Shown: positions 38,161 through 51,700 of the stretch, in pieces | Layout of the letters: each line of letters opens with the position of its first letter | How positions within the stretch are numbered: the first letter of the stretch is position 1 | Origin: Stenopsyche tienmushanensis | Taxonomy: Eukaryota; Arthropoda; Insecta; Trichoptera; Stenopsychidae | DNA: 64,000 nucleotides | Assembly (NCBI GenBank): GCA_008973525.1 | Contig: WACJ01000059.1 | Coordinates: forward strand, 1,054,001 to 1,118,000 | Direction of reading: 5' to 3' | The notes under the pieces: model-generated | The model's database searches: none | Told to the model about the DNA's origin: nothing | What the model saw: the letters and a program-made list of their open reading frames with translations, nothing else | Position numbers and translations under genes: made by a program

Positions 38161-41100
38161 TTTCAATGTAAAAAAATTTAAAAAATGAAATGTACAAAGA
38201 CAACCATTTAGAATTGGAATATTAAATCCCAAAATTAAAATGTGGAAATTACATTTTGGTCTTCAAGTCTTCTTGATTGCTTCACCGTGAGACTAGAAGA
38301 GCTCTTCAATGTGTGCATACAAATTGAAGCATTGGACTTGGTATTGATTGACCCACGAATAGCAAATGAAGGCAGTCCGATATCTGAAAAACAAGAATTT
38401 ATTAAAATATGCTTTTAAGCAGTTTATAATTGATGACGCTTTCATACAGACTGCGATATTGTTTTACTTGATTGCATCCGTCGTTAAAATGATAATTTCC
38501 TATTAATGCTCATTTTTTTTGTTCCTATTCCCCTTACCCTTATATTCTTAAAAGGGTACATCTTTTGAAATACATTTATTTATGTAGTATTATATTTTCC
38601 ACGTGTTGGATCAAAACAAATCAGATGTAGGCTGTCTCCATGGAAAACATTTCTTGGAAAATAATTTTTCATGTGATGTTTTCCGATTATCTTTCACATA
38701 GGATTATGTAAGAATAAAATTTGAATAGGAATTTTAAGTAGGAGAGGTAATATTCTGGTATATTACAACACTGTCGAGAAACTACGTAATTTCTTCTACA
38801 ATGGAATATGTATTTTTTATATCATCAAAATATTTTGTATATGATACTAATTTACTGTGTGTGAAATACGAAGTATTATAATTTACATATTTATAACTCC
38901 AAAATTATATTTATGTCGGATTTTGTTTTATATGGACCAAAATTATATCATTTTTCATACTGAAAAAGTTGTAAAAGACGAATTTTATTGGGCAATTTAT
39001 GCCAAAACTTTATATTGATACTTAAAAATTGTGATGAAATTTTAGAAATGTTTACGGACCATCGTAAAGCAATTTTTTACGCTGTCGAGTGTTTTTGATT
39101 GAAGAAGGCCAAATTATTTTTATTGCGAAAATTTACGGACCTCGTTGCAAATAGAATTTGGCATTATTAGTGTCATATAAGTAAAGGTCGGATGTAATAA
39201 AAACATTATGGAATAAGTGTGCTGTGACCGTTTTGTACTCTCCGTCTTTTGCAGGAGTAGGTGGAAAATCAATAGAAGCAGCATGGCGACTATGCATCTA
39301 TGTTGATGCATCTAAACAAAGAAAATGTCAGCTTTGGTACGCCACAGTGTAAAAGTGTTTTTATTCATGTATCATCATCGATTTTTTTAATATAACATCC
39401 ACATATAACGAGATACAACCCCTATTTTGGTGTATAAATGATAAAAGGTATAATAATATGGCTCATTAATATAAATTTTCATTTAGCTCCATCAGCAAAA
39501 TTGTGCTTTGCTTTAATTAAACCTAAGCAGAAATTCATTGAACAATATTTTACTGGTGATAATTTTATATATTGATGCTAGGTGGCATCAAAAATTGAGT
39601 ATCATCCAGATGATAATAAGCTTAGTCTGCTAGAATCGTATCGACAACAGTTTAGATTACATATACATATGTTTGAGTAAAGCATATTGAATGTCTTTTA
39701 AACTAATGATTCTGTAACATCAAAGCCTTTAAAAACCATCGGCTAATTTGGATTTTATCCTGTTTAATAACACTTTAGATTGGGATGATCCATGTGGTTT
39801 TTTTTATATCGGATCGGGAAAAAGGTATGATGTTCAGGAATCTGTTTGATTCAAGACGGTCATTTGATTTCAAGTCTTCAGATAGAGAAAGAAACCTCAA
39901 CTACTAGACTTTCTGATGTTAATGTCAGCTCTAGGACAACGGGGAGAAGTTGTCTTCTCTCAAGCTCACGATCACTGATTTCCAAATGTCTCAAATCAAA
40001 AATCACTCCCTTACGCAGAACTTCTTCGCATGTTTGGGGGACTAATCGTTCTCGACTTGTTAAGTCTGCTAATCTTTTGGAGCGCTGGAAGAACCAGCAC
40101 ACATCTGACGGCTACGAATTACCTACTAACGGAAACTTACCTCAGATTCTAAATCCTAGAAGAGCTTGTAAATGGCTCTGGGGAAGCATTTAGTAATTCG
40201 GTTCGAGTTCTTGGTTCGCCCTTAACACTTAAGCCGCCCGCGTCTTCTGAAAAACTGGAAGGTCCAAAGGTCTGAAACCTTCTAACGATACAACATGCGA
40301 ACCCTAAGCTGAAAAATAGGAAGAACTGGTGGCCGTAAATCTTGTACATATACATGACATGCTTGAAGAACTCATTGGAAACCGCGAAATTTCGCGGCTG
40401 CTTTGCTTATCAAAGTTATGCTGCACTTTTATTTTTAATTGATCGATCACTTGGCTTGTTATTCTCAATGAAAAAATAATGTATGACCTCCTTTCAATAA
40501 ACACAATGAAATACCGCATAATTAACTGCGCATTACAAAAGACCGATGTAAAATCGACGCAATATCGTGCAATCAATTCAATATCTCGTACAATTTCTAA
40601 ACTTTCTTTTAGGGGTTCGAAATACATAATTCGTCGCTATCGATGTTTTCGAATTATCTTAAATTCGCCCCGATTCGTTCCCCTTTCATGGCGAGCACTC
40701 GAATAGCACGTGGGTTTTTAAATCGAGTTAGCCTCCCAGATGAAGGCGATTTTCATGCCCGGATAATCGAGAGTTAAATTTAGACGACTCTGGATCAAAT
40801 TTAAATTCTCATTTGCATGCCATTTTTAAATGTCGAGCAAACGGGAATGGCTTTCGTCGTATAAACGAATTACAACGTACAAATTTAACGACTGTTTGAT
40901 AATGTTTCTGTCCCACCGAAATGGAATATCATGAATAATTAATGAATCTATTCAATTTGCAGCCTTGGAATTCGCCGAGATTTGAGGTGTAAAATCGAAG
41001 ATCACGTGCATTGTTGATCAGTGATATTAGCCTAATTAAAAGGGTCCACTAGTTAAGGACATTTTTTCCGGAGTGTGTAGGTCTTCATTCATTAATTTGA

Positions 41101-43374
41101 ATCATTTTGCGAGATCATGAATCATATATCGCTTCAGCATATATATTCTGGTGGTTTGATTAGCTAGCTCTTTAACTAGGCTGTCGTGGTGTATGTTTAG
41201 TATTTTTTTTTTGTAATTTTGGCTATAGTTTTCAATCTCCTGTTTCACTGTGACTATGTTTAATTCTTTGTGTATATTGTCATTTGTCATATACCATGGA
41301 ACGTCGGCTATTGTATACAATATTTTGGACTGAAAGCATTGCCGTTGCAATACCTCAGAGCTATATCTCGTATGTACATCCAAATAGGATTTTGTATAGC
41401 AGTATATCATTATCTAGGAATGGTTTTGATTTTCGGCCTATCAGACAATATAACATTATCTTTTTAAGTTAAAAATGTTTTTTTTTTTCAATATGCTTCT
41501 ATTATTGTCGAAAACTCGTCCTTAAACTATTCAAAATCTGTTCTTTTTTAGCGAATACCTTCAACTTTAAAGCTTTTCTGCTTGGTGAAGTAAAGTCTGC
41601 TGCTAATATATAATTCAATAGACAGAATGAGTACCAGGACAGTCAGAGGTTATTGGCGTAAGTCAAACTAGAGGGGATTGATTTCTTCTGATGTTGATTC
41701 TAAAATTCATAATATAGCTCGTTGAGTCCATACATATGAATAACATTAATGCAAAATTTTGATTTTAATATCATTAATTTGTATTAAAGTGTTATTAAAA
41801 TTTTCATGGAATGAAATTGTTATCATTTGATCGCAAACATCCTATATAAATGCGAAACTATTGCATATAATTTTGCCATGATTTTCATAGTTTTTATATG
41901 TGTATGTTTTAAAATTTTGATCGTTTGCTATTTTTCTATAGAATCCAAGATCTTGTGAAAATTCTCCTGAAAATAAAAAAGTAAATATTAAAGGACACGG
42001 GACCTACCTATCTATCCTAAATTAAGCATTCGTGGAAAACAATAGTAAACAAGGACATGAAGAATTAATTCAATTAAGAAGACATATTATTCTAAATATT
42101 AATAATATTATAATATGAAATTATGGAGAGGGTTCTTCATTTAACATAAGAAAATTTTATATAATTTCTTCGCCATTCTGAATAGACGCAAACATATCTA
42201 GAATTTTGAATCAAGAATAATCATCATCATTCAACGTGGTGGTATCTATTAATAACGAATGCACTACAAGTAGTCAACGATGGATTTGAATCCGTTGACG
42301 TAGTACAAGAACACTTCCGGATGACGATTGTCAACGTTATAATACCACATTTAAGAACATGAACTACAACAGTTGCTTGTCTCCTCTAATGGCTTTCTAT
42401 CTTAAGGTGCACAAATATTCAGGAATTACGCTAATACCACCACGCAATGTCAAGTGCTTCGGTCAGTTGCCATTAATTCTTAAACGCCTACCCAGCATCC
42501 CAATTTAAACACCTCGATATACTCCAGAAGTACTACGACGTGACATCTTATCTAACGTTGCTCTCTTATTTGAATATCTCATATTTGCCGGCGAATGACG
42601 CAGATTCAATACTAGCATGAAACGTATTATTGTACAAATCTTGAAGTGCACGAATATTCCTTCTTGCAAGTCGTTTGTTCGGGGGTGGAAACGTCGAGAG
42701 GGAAACCACCCTGGCGCCATCCGAATCTTATCACCATGGCGACGCATCTCGATTTTTATCCGATCTTATTCATGCCGAAAAGAGATCGTGGCTTAAATAT
42801 TGGGTCAGTTCATAAATTCGTACATATCATCGAAGATACGCGATTTACGAAGAGCTGTTTATAAATGCCACTCTTTGATACAATTTTTGCACAATTTGTT
42901 AAATCCTAACAAAGCTAAGATATATTTTAAATGTTTTACAATATATATATACAATCTACTTTAAAACTGAAATGTAGTATGCAATAAAAGTTAAAAATGA
43001 AATATAAATCGGCACGATTTGATCCAATCCCAGCTATAAGTTATTTTTATAAAATGGTCCAAAATATCCACATTGAATATTTTATTCTCGCTATGAAATA
43101 TTCAACTTATAGGTGTCTAATAAACAAGCGTCTTCATTCTCAGACTAGACAAAATTTTATAATCAGTACAGTCAGTGTTGTTGAAATAATGCGAAACCTG
43201 GTCTTAAAATATTAGGGTATTTGTATGATGGATGTTTCGTTGAAGTAGTTTATGAAAGATTTGTAACCACTGATGATGATATTTGGCTACTTTATCATAC
43301 ATAAAAAATGAATCTTTTGCTACATTAACAGCGATCTATTTCTGTTGTTGAAGTGTGAACGCGCATAAAAAAAA
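38161..43374. other. gene-free stretch with a dual-strand open region
   Basis: At 39846-40193 (plus) and 39878-40102 (minus) both strands are open and base composition is less A+T-rich. The minus frame is rich in Glu, Arg and Leu (for example SDRELERRQLLPVV), and I could not place it in a family. It may be an old transposon or a processed copy of something. An 11-bp inverted repeat (CGTGGTGGTAT at 42235-42245, complement at 42434-42444) may mark another small element. Nothing else was recognised. Confidence 0.35.
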
Positions 43375-43560
43375 AGAATGGATTCTCGCTTTGGCAGCGA
43401 GAAGACGCGTTCTTCCCACCGGTTCTTCGGTCAGTCTCGTCGTTGGGGTCTCTCTCTTCGCAAATTCTTAACGAAGAAATTGTCTACATTACCGTCTGCG
43501 ATCCGATAGCAAACGGATCTACGTGACATTACGGTCTTAGTAGATAGTTGCGCGTGTCGG
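43375..43560 (+). repeat. dispersed repeat with hairpin (copy 2)
   Basis: The block gttcttcccaccggttcttc followed by cagtctcgtcgttggggtct matches the copy at 17170. Just upstream is a perfect 8-bp hairpin, ttctcgct at 43383-43390 and agcgagaa at 43396-43403. The whole ~180-bp segment is less A+T-rich than its flanks. It might be part of an LTR or a SINE; no coding sequence is associated. Confidence 0.4.
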
Positions 43561-45097
43561 AAAATAAATGATTTTCCATTTTTTCGGGAATAAAAGAAAT
43601 ATTTGTTGATTTTTTCGCAATGGGAAAATTTTTGATAATTTAAATGAGATTAATAAAAAAATCATGACAATCATATTTATCTAGATTTGACGTTCGATTA
43701 TCTGTCCCACCCATATTCCTCGTCAGATTTATCTCCATTTGGCTTCTGTTGCTTTCCATATCTCTAGCTAGCAGCGATGTTAAATGGTTGCTAAAAAGCA
43801 CATAATGGTTCAGTGGAAATTAACCTCGTTTCTATATTGAACTAAATTATTGTATTTACTTTTGGATGCGTAATAAGACATCAATAAAAACTGCAGCAGC
43901 AATCCAGTTGTGCATTATTATTTCATCGAGTAATTCTTAGAAATCGCATTCTTCAAGAAGCTGCATGCATCAACACCGGTGAGGTGTGCCAAAACTAAAA
44001 AACACTGAATGACAACTGAATAGCTATCTACACCTTGAAAAATAAGATATCATATCGTGATGCACAATCTTGAATGAATTATACGTCATCATATGAATAT
44101 TCTCCAATTTCAACAATAACATTTTTATGCTTGAATTATATTTTGAACAAGAATTTGATGGATTTTTAGCAAGGCATCAACAAATCAGAATGTTTATGCG
44201 TGTTAATCCAGAGGCTCTCAAAAAGTTGCTATTGGAGCATATTTTAAAACATTAACTCTTTGAGTTCTTGTGTTTATATAAGTAATATTATTGATTCAGC
44301 AATTGAAATGTATCATAGGATCTAATGACAAATTCTTGATATCGAATTTTAAATTGACTTTGAATTCCACTTCCAAATAACATTTATTAAAATAAAATAA
44401 AGAGAAGGTTAGGGTATGGAGTAAAAAGCGTTAATTATTTTTTCCCATGATCCTGAAGTGCAATTGAGTATAATTTAGAGTAAATGGTAATAAATAAAGC
44501 ACAAATTTGTATTATAAAGAAGACGCGAATATTTTGTAAGCAGTTCCAGAGGATAATTGTACAAAGATTGATTTAAATCGAAGAAAACTCATTCTCTTCA
44601 TAGAGAACAGACAGACACACGTCGCCGCGCTATGCGTATCTATATTATACTATGATTTATTGGCATTTTAAACATCGGATCCGAAACACCTGATGTTGGA
44701 ATGCTAATTGCAAGGTTGATAATATCCAAAGATAGATCTACAGGTATCGATCGAAATAGAATGATCAGTATGCCCTTTAGCATGCTTCCTCGTTCGGCCA
44801 ACTCGGATTGAACATAAATATTTCGTTTATAAGGTCTGCTTTATTTTCATTATTCCATGGTGATTTGTAATGTATGATATCGTACAACATTATAAGACAA
44901 TCAATTTTCAAAATTGATTTAGATTGCTTGATAATCTATACAGAATTTAACAAGGAATTACTGAACAAATAAATTATCATCGGAGCAACGAAACGATTCC
45001 AGACTAAACTTAATTGACTCATATCAAGGATGTCTGAACGCAGTGTTCCATTAAATGAGTCAAAGTTGGACTCGAGATTGAATTTTTGAGTTGTAAA
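43561..45097. other. gene-free A+T-rich stretch
   Basis: No exon, RNA gene or element end was recognised. Confidence 0.4.
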
Positions 45098-45160
45098 ATC
45101 ATCATCATCAACAGAATGCAGACCAACGTGGTCCACTACAAGTCTAGGACCAAATAAGGC
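45098..45160 (-). repeat. LINE 3'-tail fragment, short
   Basis: An (ATC)n run followed by cagaccaacgtggtccacta and caagtctaggacc corresponds to the outermost part of the tails at 24.2 and 34.5 kb, in the same orientation. Confidence 0.45.
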
Positions 45161-48100
45161 ATTCAAAGCAAATAGTTTTTTGTGCGAACGTAAAGAACCG
45201 ATTTAGCATTTTTCAAATTCATTTATGCGATCTTAAATACCAATCTATCGAATTTACATAAGAGGAATGCGTTTTTTATAACCATGAAGAAATTAACCAT
45301 GTAATTTTCTCAACAGATTTTTTCCCTAAGAAATATTTTTTTGCTAAAATAAAGGGATCTTGTTAATAACGATGAACGATTCATTTTAACAAGCGCTTAA
45401 GGCGCAAATATCTGGAAGTCATATATCAATCATAATTATAGAATTATGAAAAATGAATATAATTTGGGATTGTCCAAATCAAAATTTATGATTTTCTCAT
45501 AAGTACGTAATTTTGCTAAGTGTTAACGCCTAGAAAAAATATATCAACATATTTAATATCAGTCTCAGCGTAAGTATTCTCTATATATATAAAATAGTTC
45601 AACGCAATGAAGATCTAAACGATATTGATTTTTTTTCCTTATATAATTTTTGCGCTGACGTCTTCACATTTTAAATCATTCATTTTATTGTTCATACTGA
45701 ATGCAAATGGAGGTTGTTTATGTTTGTCCCTCGATCGTAGGTCATGTAAGTCGAAACCGGTACAACATGGAGTATTATCAATATTTCATATGGCCAAATG
45801 ATGTCACCCCAAGACCATGAAGGTTATTATGGCCACAACAGCCGCATTCGTTGCATATAAAAATGCAACGAATGCAACAGAAACGACTCGAGAGACATTA
45901 CCGTTTTTTGTGCCTTCATTTTTCAGCAAGTCGACACCCCTACGATGCTGATATGCCCTAAAATATTGTTTTTTAATATATGACGTGCATTGATTATACA
46001 TATCTCGCAACCGTTCATCAACACGAATAAAATGCGTTAATTGAACTTCCTGATCATCGTTCATCTTTTAAGATTTTCTCAAATGTATCGAATTTCTAAA
46101 ACATTTGATAAGACAATATTTTCATTCAGACAACTGGTCAATATTTCTATGAAGTATGATTATATCACTCTGAGAGATAATATCATCAGAAGGAAATAAA
46201 TGTCGCCAATATAGCTGAAAACATTGAGATTTATCTTCGATATTGACGTTTGACAGCTATCTGAATACAGATAATGCAGTTCCAACGCGTGGTTTAGAAT
46301 CGTTATTTATGCAATTCGATATTGAAGGACAGGCTTATAGAAGATGATTAGCATACGAGGGGATCCTTTACCATTTATCCACAACATATTTATTGACGAC
46401 CCCCAGTTTGATGACGCTTCTATTAGGATAGTTCAGATTGTCCATTCTGAACAGTCTTATGGTACGTGTTATGGTAAATTAGATTGAATAATAATGGGAG
46501 TTATATCAGATATTGCTTGAAGCTAGCATTTTCAATTGCTGGATCTCAATTTTGTAGAGATTTAGAGTTCAGTTAAGATTTCTGCAAAAAAATTGGCTCA
46601 TTTCGAATAATAAATTATGAGCTATGGTCGCCATCAAGCGGGCGCGCTCTTTATGGGTTCAAGGCTGATTATTAATATTTCCCAAAGAATGATGACTGAT
46701 GTAAAATATGAACGCTGTGAAGGTTAAGTGCGCCCTTGAGACTCAGAGGACACGGGGGCGAAGCCCTATTAACCTATAGAAGGCATTTTGCCCTTTCTTC
46801 TATTTCGTTTGAATGTCCATAGCAAAGGAAACGAGTCGTTCCATAACATGTTTATTTTACAGAGTCAGCAAGAAATTCATATGACTAATGAATCTCTCGA
46901 TGATATTTTGTTTATGTCTTTCTCATTTTATCAGCGACACTTTGCTAATATTTATATTTGTGAATGCCATTTGATATCTAGGACAGGAAGTGTTTACAAA
47001 AATGCACAAACAGTTGCATTCGACAATAACGTGCTTCGTTCGTTTATGCATTACATAACGTGCATTATGAATATTCACATGCATACGCTTGAATCATAAT
47101 TTTATTGTAAGTCCAATTTTCTCATCTTGTTTATATCAAATAGAATCGTGTTTGATGCAATTTTTGACGTCCTCGTCCTAATTATTCCAATAATGCAATT
47201 AATATCATATACTTGCACCTTTTTGCAATCGAATTTCATCCAGATTAATGAAAATTTATAACGATGGAATTATACATTGGAAATAATATTGTATTTATTT
47301 GAAACCAACATAAGATGATTTTCGCTTGCGATTTGCATTTGTGAGTTTTCTTTAAATTGCATTTTCTATATTCAATAAAAAAATAAATACTGATATGATT
47401 ATACTCAATTCAAAAACCACCATATAGCTCAGAATAATTATTGCAACAATAACAATAAGAATACGTTGATATTATGATCACCGTGTGTAAAGTTCATTAA
47501 CAATTTGAAATATTTTTCTCTGGCACATTGATTCAATTAAATCGAGCGATTGACGTTTTATCTTGTCGCTCATTCCATAAATTAATTTGCCTTGTCCTCT
47601 TAGTTGACCCATTATTTGTTATATGGTGTCAAACGCTAGTGGTAATCAATCAAACTTGACTTTAGCAATACTTTCCTAATGACATAATCTCGTTGAACTT
47701 ACTACAAAATGAAAGCGTTTTATTGAAATTTGATAGCCTCTTACTACGAAATCGATGATCATTGATATGATGCCTTTCGCTAATTTTACATCTGATCATC
47801 TTTTTGAACAATTCATACATTTCAAGGAAAACTGTGCATCCCAATGAACATAATGAAGGACATGACTACAGTTACATTATTTAGAATCATCTTGTTTAAT
47901 AACGTACTTTAAAATCACGTCGGAATTGTGTCAATTTAATAAGCAGATGCTATAATCATATCGGCATAGGGTCCAGGACGGAATGAAATCAGAAATTGAT
48001 AAAAATGACGAATTGTTTTAATCAAATCCGGAGTGAGTCTTTTATTGTTTGTTTTTCTTTGGGAACGCTCGGAAAATGCGCGTTTTGTGTTTTGGATTTA

Positions 48101-48757
48101 GAAAGTGTCTAAGGCATTTAATAGTACTTTATCGAAACGAATGAAGTCTAAGATTGAACAACAATGTCGAAGCTCAATGTTAATTGCTATTTGATGCAAT
48201 TATTTCTACCCTTGACATTTAATTTCATTAGCGGAAATTGAAACCCCCATTGAATTGATGATTTAACGAAAGTGACCTCATAGAAGTTTTAAGGTTAAGA
48301 ATGAATTATTTTTGTATTTGGGTTATTCATGAAGCCTTGTGTTTGGTCAAATTTGGTGTTTATTTTCAAAGGCAGCGTGTCTAATTTTTGCAACGTTCGT
48401 AAGCGGCGTAAAAACCCTGCTTGGGTTTCAATTTTGAACATAATATTCTTCGGCTTTTGCCGTAAATGCGTTAACTTTGACCGACCTTTTGATGTGTAAT
48501 CCTCGCTTAAGGAGATAATGTTATTAGTGTCAAGGATTGTTGTCCATCCGTCTTATCATTGCGCAAATATTTTTCCTTTAATATTACTTATTTTATTATA
48601 TAAGCCAACTATTACTATAGTAAATTGCTAAACAGATTGCTAAAAAATTCACTGCGCCAGCAGATTTAGGATATTGACAATATTGATATTTCTAAATAAT
48701 TTTTTATGGGCATTGTAATGTATTATAATTAATATTCCTTGTTTTCTTTGTTAACAG
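45161..48757. other. gene-free stretch, probably 5' intron or flank of the fusion gene
   Basis: The first visible exon of the downstream gene starts at 48758 in the middle of a domain, so at least one upstream exon must exist. I searched this stretch for a short exon ending in phase 1 with a TPFG-like motif and did not find it. A perfect 13-bp hairpin (gcattcgttgcat at 45844-45856, complement 45863-45875, 6-base loop) lies in an 86-residue minus-strand frame (45804-46064) that I cannot assign. Confidence 0.4.
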
Positions 48758-51700
48758 TTGTATTTTGCGATTACAATGGCTCCGGCAGATCTCTTCAGTT
48801 CTTGGAAGACTACATCCAGAAGGAAGTTTTGCCAACGCACGGAGGAACTTGCTCATCGATGTCAAACACCTCTCTCCAATCAAATTTGTACAAGTGAGTT
48901 TCATCCTATATGGCTATTGTTTATAATTTAAGACTATGAACAATAGAAATCAAGCAAAAAAACATTATCTAAAAATATTTGTATGTAAATAAAGCGCTGA
49001 TTCACTGTTTTCGTTTGCGTTTTCGGCTTGACAGGTTCAACTACCTTTTTGTTCGGGAAATCATTAAATGCGAATATTCAAAGAGACGTTCAGGAAGCGT
49101 CACTTCTGCCAAATATTTGGCAGTCGCATAAATTCGTGCCAAGTGAATTATAAACTTCTGAGAAGCTAAAAAATCGTTCACATTTCTCTTACATATAAGC
49201 TAATCTCCAGCCTTTCAGGAGCGCCAATGTGAATTACTTTTCATCAATCAATTGATTTGAAAACCAAATATATGTGTCATACAAAGACCCTCTTATCTGA
49301 ACAGTGGAAAAATACAAGAGCGTCTGAATCAATAACAAATAATTTATCACAAAATGCAAAATATATTATACGTATGGTAAAAGAGTATCGATAAATATGA
49401 AAATCTTAAACCTGACAACCAAGTGCAGAACTAGTGCCAAAATCATATGCAGTCATGCAGAGTTTCCGTGTTTTAATACAAGCATATATTCAAATATCAT
49501 TTTCATTTTTCCGATTTGATACTTCTAATGTATGAAATTGAGAAAGAATTTATTGGGTTCACAGATAAAGACACGCACGAAAAATGATGGAGTATTTTCC
49601 AATCGAATCCATGCCAAATAATAATGTAGAATTTAAAGATATATTTAGAATATGGAAGAACTTAATCAGTTAACTGCATTCCATTCTAAATAGCACAGAC
49701 TAGAATTGTTCATCGTATATAGCCCTTAATACGACTAGTTAATACAGTAAATCTAGAACTCCTCAGAAAGTCTCTAAATCAGAATCTCTCAAACCACTGG
49801 AATATCTAGAATATCAATATTCCCGATCGATCGTCTCGATCTAAGTTTAGCTTGACTTTTTGGATCTGAAAAGATAAATACTGAAGCGATTATGAAATAA
49901 TGACAATGAAATTATTACGTTAAATCAATTTATACGAATGGATAAAAATATTTTAAAAGGTTCTTCTTGATTATGGATTTAATCACTGCAGAAAAGCTTC
50001 AGCATTATATTATGATACCTTTCTATTTCCATACTCACATATGTTTTTGGATAGTTTCTGTATAGCAAAAGATTGTTTTTCATATACATGCTTCTGAATT
50101 CAATTTATAGCTCCATTATAAGTGCATCTTTCATTCTTCAAGTAATACGGATAACAATTAAATTCAATATTTTTCTTTTATTTTAGTTCATATTGACTTT
50201 TAAACATAGAAGATGATTAAGAAATTCAAAAACTGATTGTTCATAATATTCAAATTATTGTACTGCTAAAATATTTGCAATCCACACGTTTGAATTTGTT
50301 TACAAACTGTGCAAAACACATATTAACTTTTTTTTGTGAAATTATAACCCTGTGTGGGCGTACATTATTAGATTTCCCACTGTCTCCCACAGGACTTTAT
50401 TTATAGATTTGACAAATCTTCAATAGCTGTAACTATTTGTAAACATGAAACTCGATGGAATTGTATTGTAGTTTCGGTTTATCACGGATGGCCAACGTGT
50501 CGATAATGAACCCCCGTACTATTGGAAGACACCGAAACAAATTGTTGATAGATTTTCTGCGGTTTCAGTTTATCGCGATTTTCATCATGCCATTTTTTTT
50601 AAAAGAACATGTAACGTACAGATTGTGGCTAACAATAAGTTATTGTGTTGGGCCGTTATCGGCACGACGATCATATGATGGATCCCTTCAAACGTCGGTA
50701 ACGCAAGAGGCCTTCATATCCATCATAATTGTAGCCTATGTACATTGATCTTTTTTTTTTACAGGGAAGAAGCCCGATCTGTCATACATGGTTCATGCAA
50801 TTGCTCCCAGGAAGATGTCGTCCTGCTCGGAGGCTCTCTATCCTTGTTGGTGAGAACCCTTCGGCCCAGAAGTCCCGTCGTTTTTGTGGGACCTTCGGAG
50901 AGCGCTGCTACTCTAGCACCATGGAACGAATGCGGATCCACGGTAAATATTTATTTTTGCCTAACAAAAATAAAACTATTATTTGTTATCTGTGATTATC
51001 TTGGACGATTCCATAATGTCTTTCTCGTGGAAAAGCACTTTGATATGATAATATTTATTTATTTACGTTTTCATCTTCGATCACGTGGACTTGTTCAAAC
51101 GAAAACATTGCTTATCATACAATAGAAAACTATTTAATTGAAAATCGATGATCCACACATGACCCCTGTCGAATGTTTGTTTTCAATCAACAGATTTTAT
51201 TCCGCTTTTTGTTGAAACCAACGCGGAATAATGTTTGCGTTGATAATTTTATTTACACATTATGTAATCAATTATGTTTGATAACATTGTACTTGGTTAG
51301 AGTTACCTTGTGTTGTGAGCTTAAAACCAGCTATGAGCCAGCTGTAAAATAGTTACATATTAATATCTCGATTTTATCAATAAATACGCTTTACTATCTT
51401 ATTTATATGCCAGAATTCAAGTTCTCTTCTTTATGAAGTGTTTGTCTTGATTTCTATGTAAATACATACATGATAAATATACACATTCCCTGACGAACAA
51501 AAATATTTACCACATGGGTAAAAAATCTTCGACTAGACCAAGTGTTATCATTGTAAAACGCTACAGCGTTTATATATTTTGTAAGGTTTCAATTGAAATT
51601 CTAAAACGGATAATAATAGAAAATTTTAACACATTTTTGTCGGGAAATGATGTGTACCTTTTTATCTCTACAGCGGTCAAAACACGAAAATTTCGCCCAA

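Noticed and set aside
42219..42310. (ATC)n-headed segment resembling a LINE tail
   Set aside because: Only the short ATC run matches; the following bases do not follow the family, and an 11-bp inverted repeat suggests something else.
45804..46064. 86-residue minus-strand frame with a hydrophobic C-terminus
   Set aside because: The hydrophobic part is created by a DNA hairpin region and simple sequence; I could not match the frame to a family.
50455..50748. 97-residue plus-strand frame
   Set aside because: Lies entirely in the intron before exon 50765-50942 and shows no coding signature.
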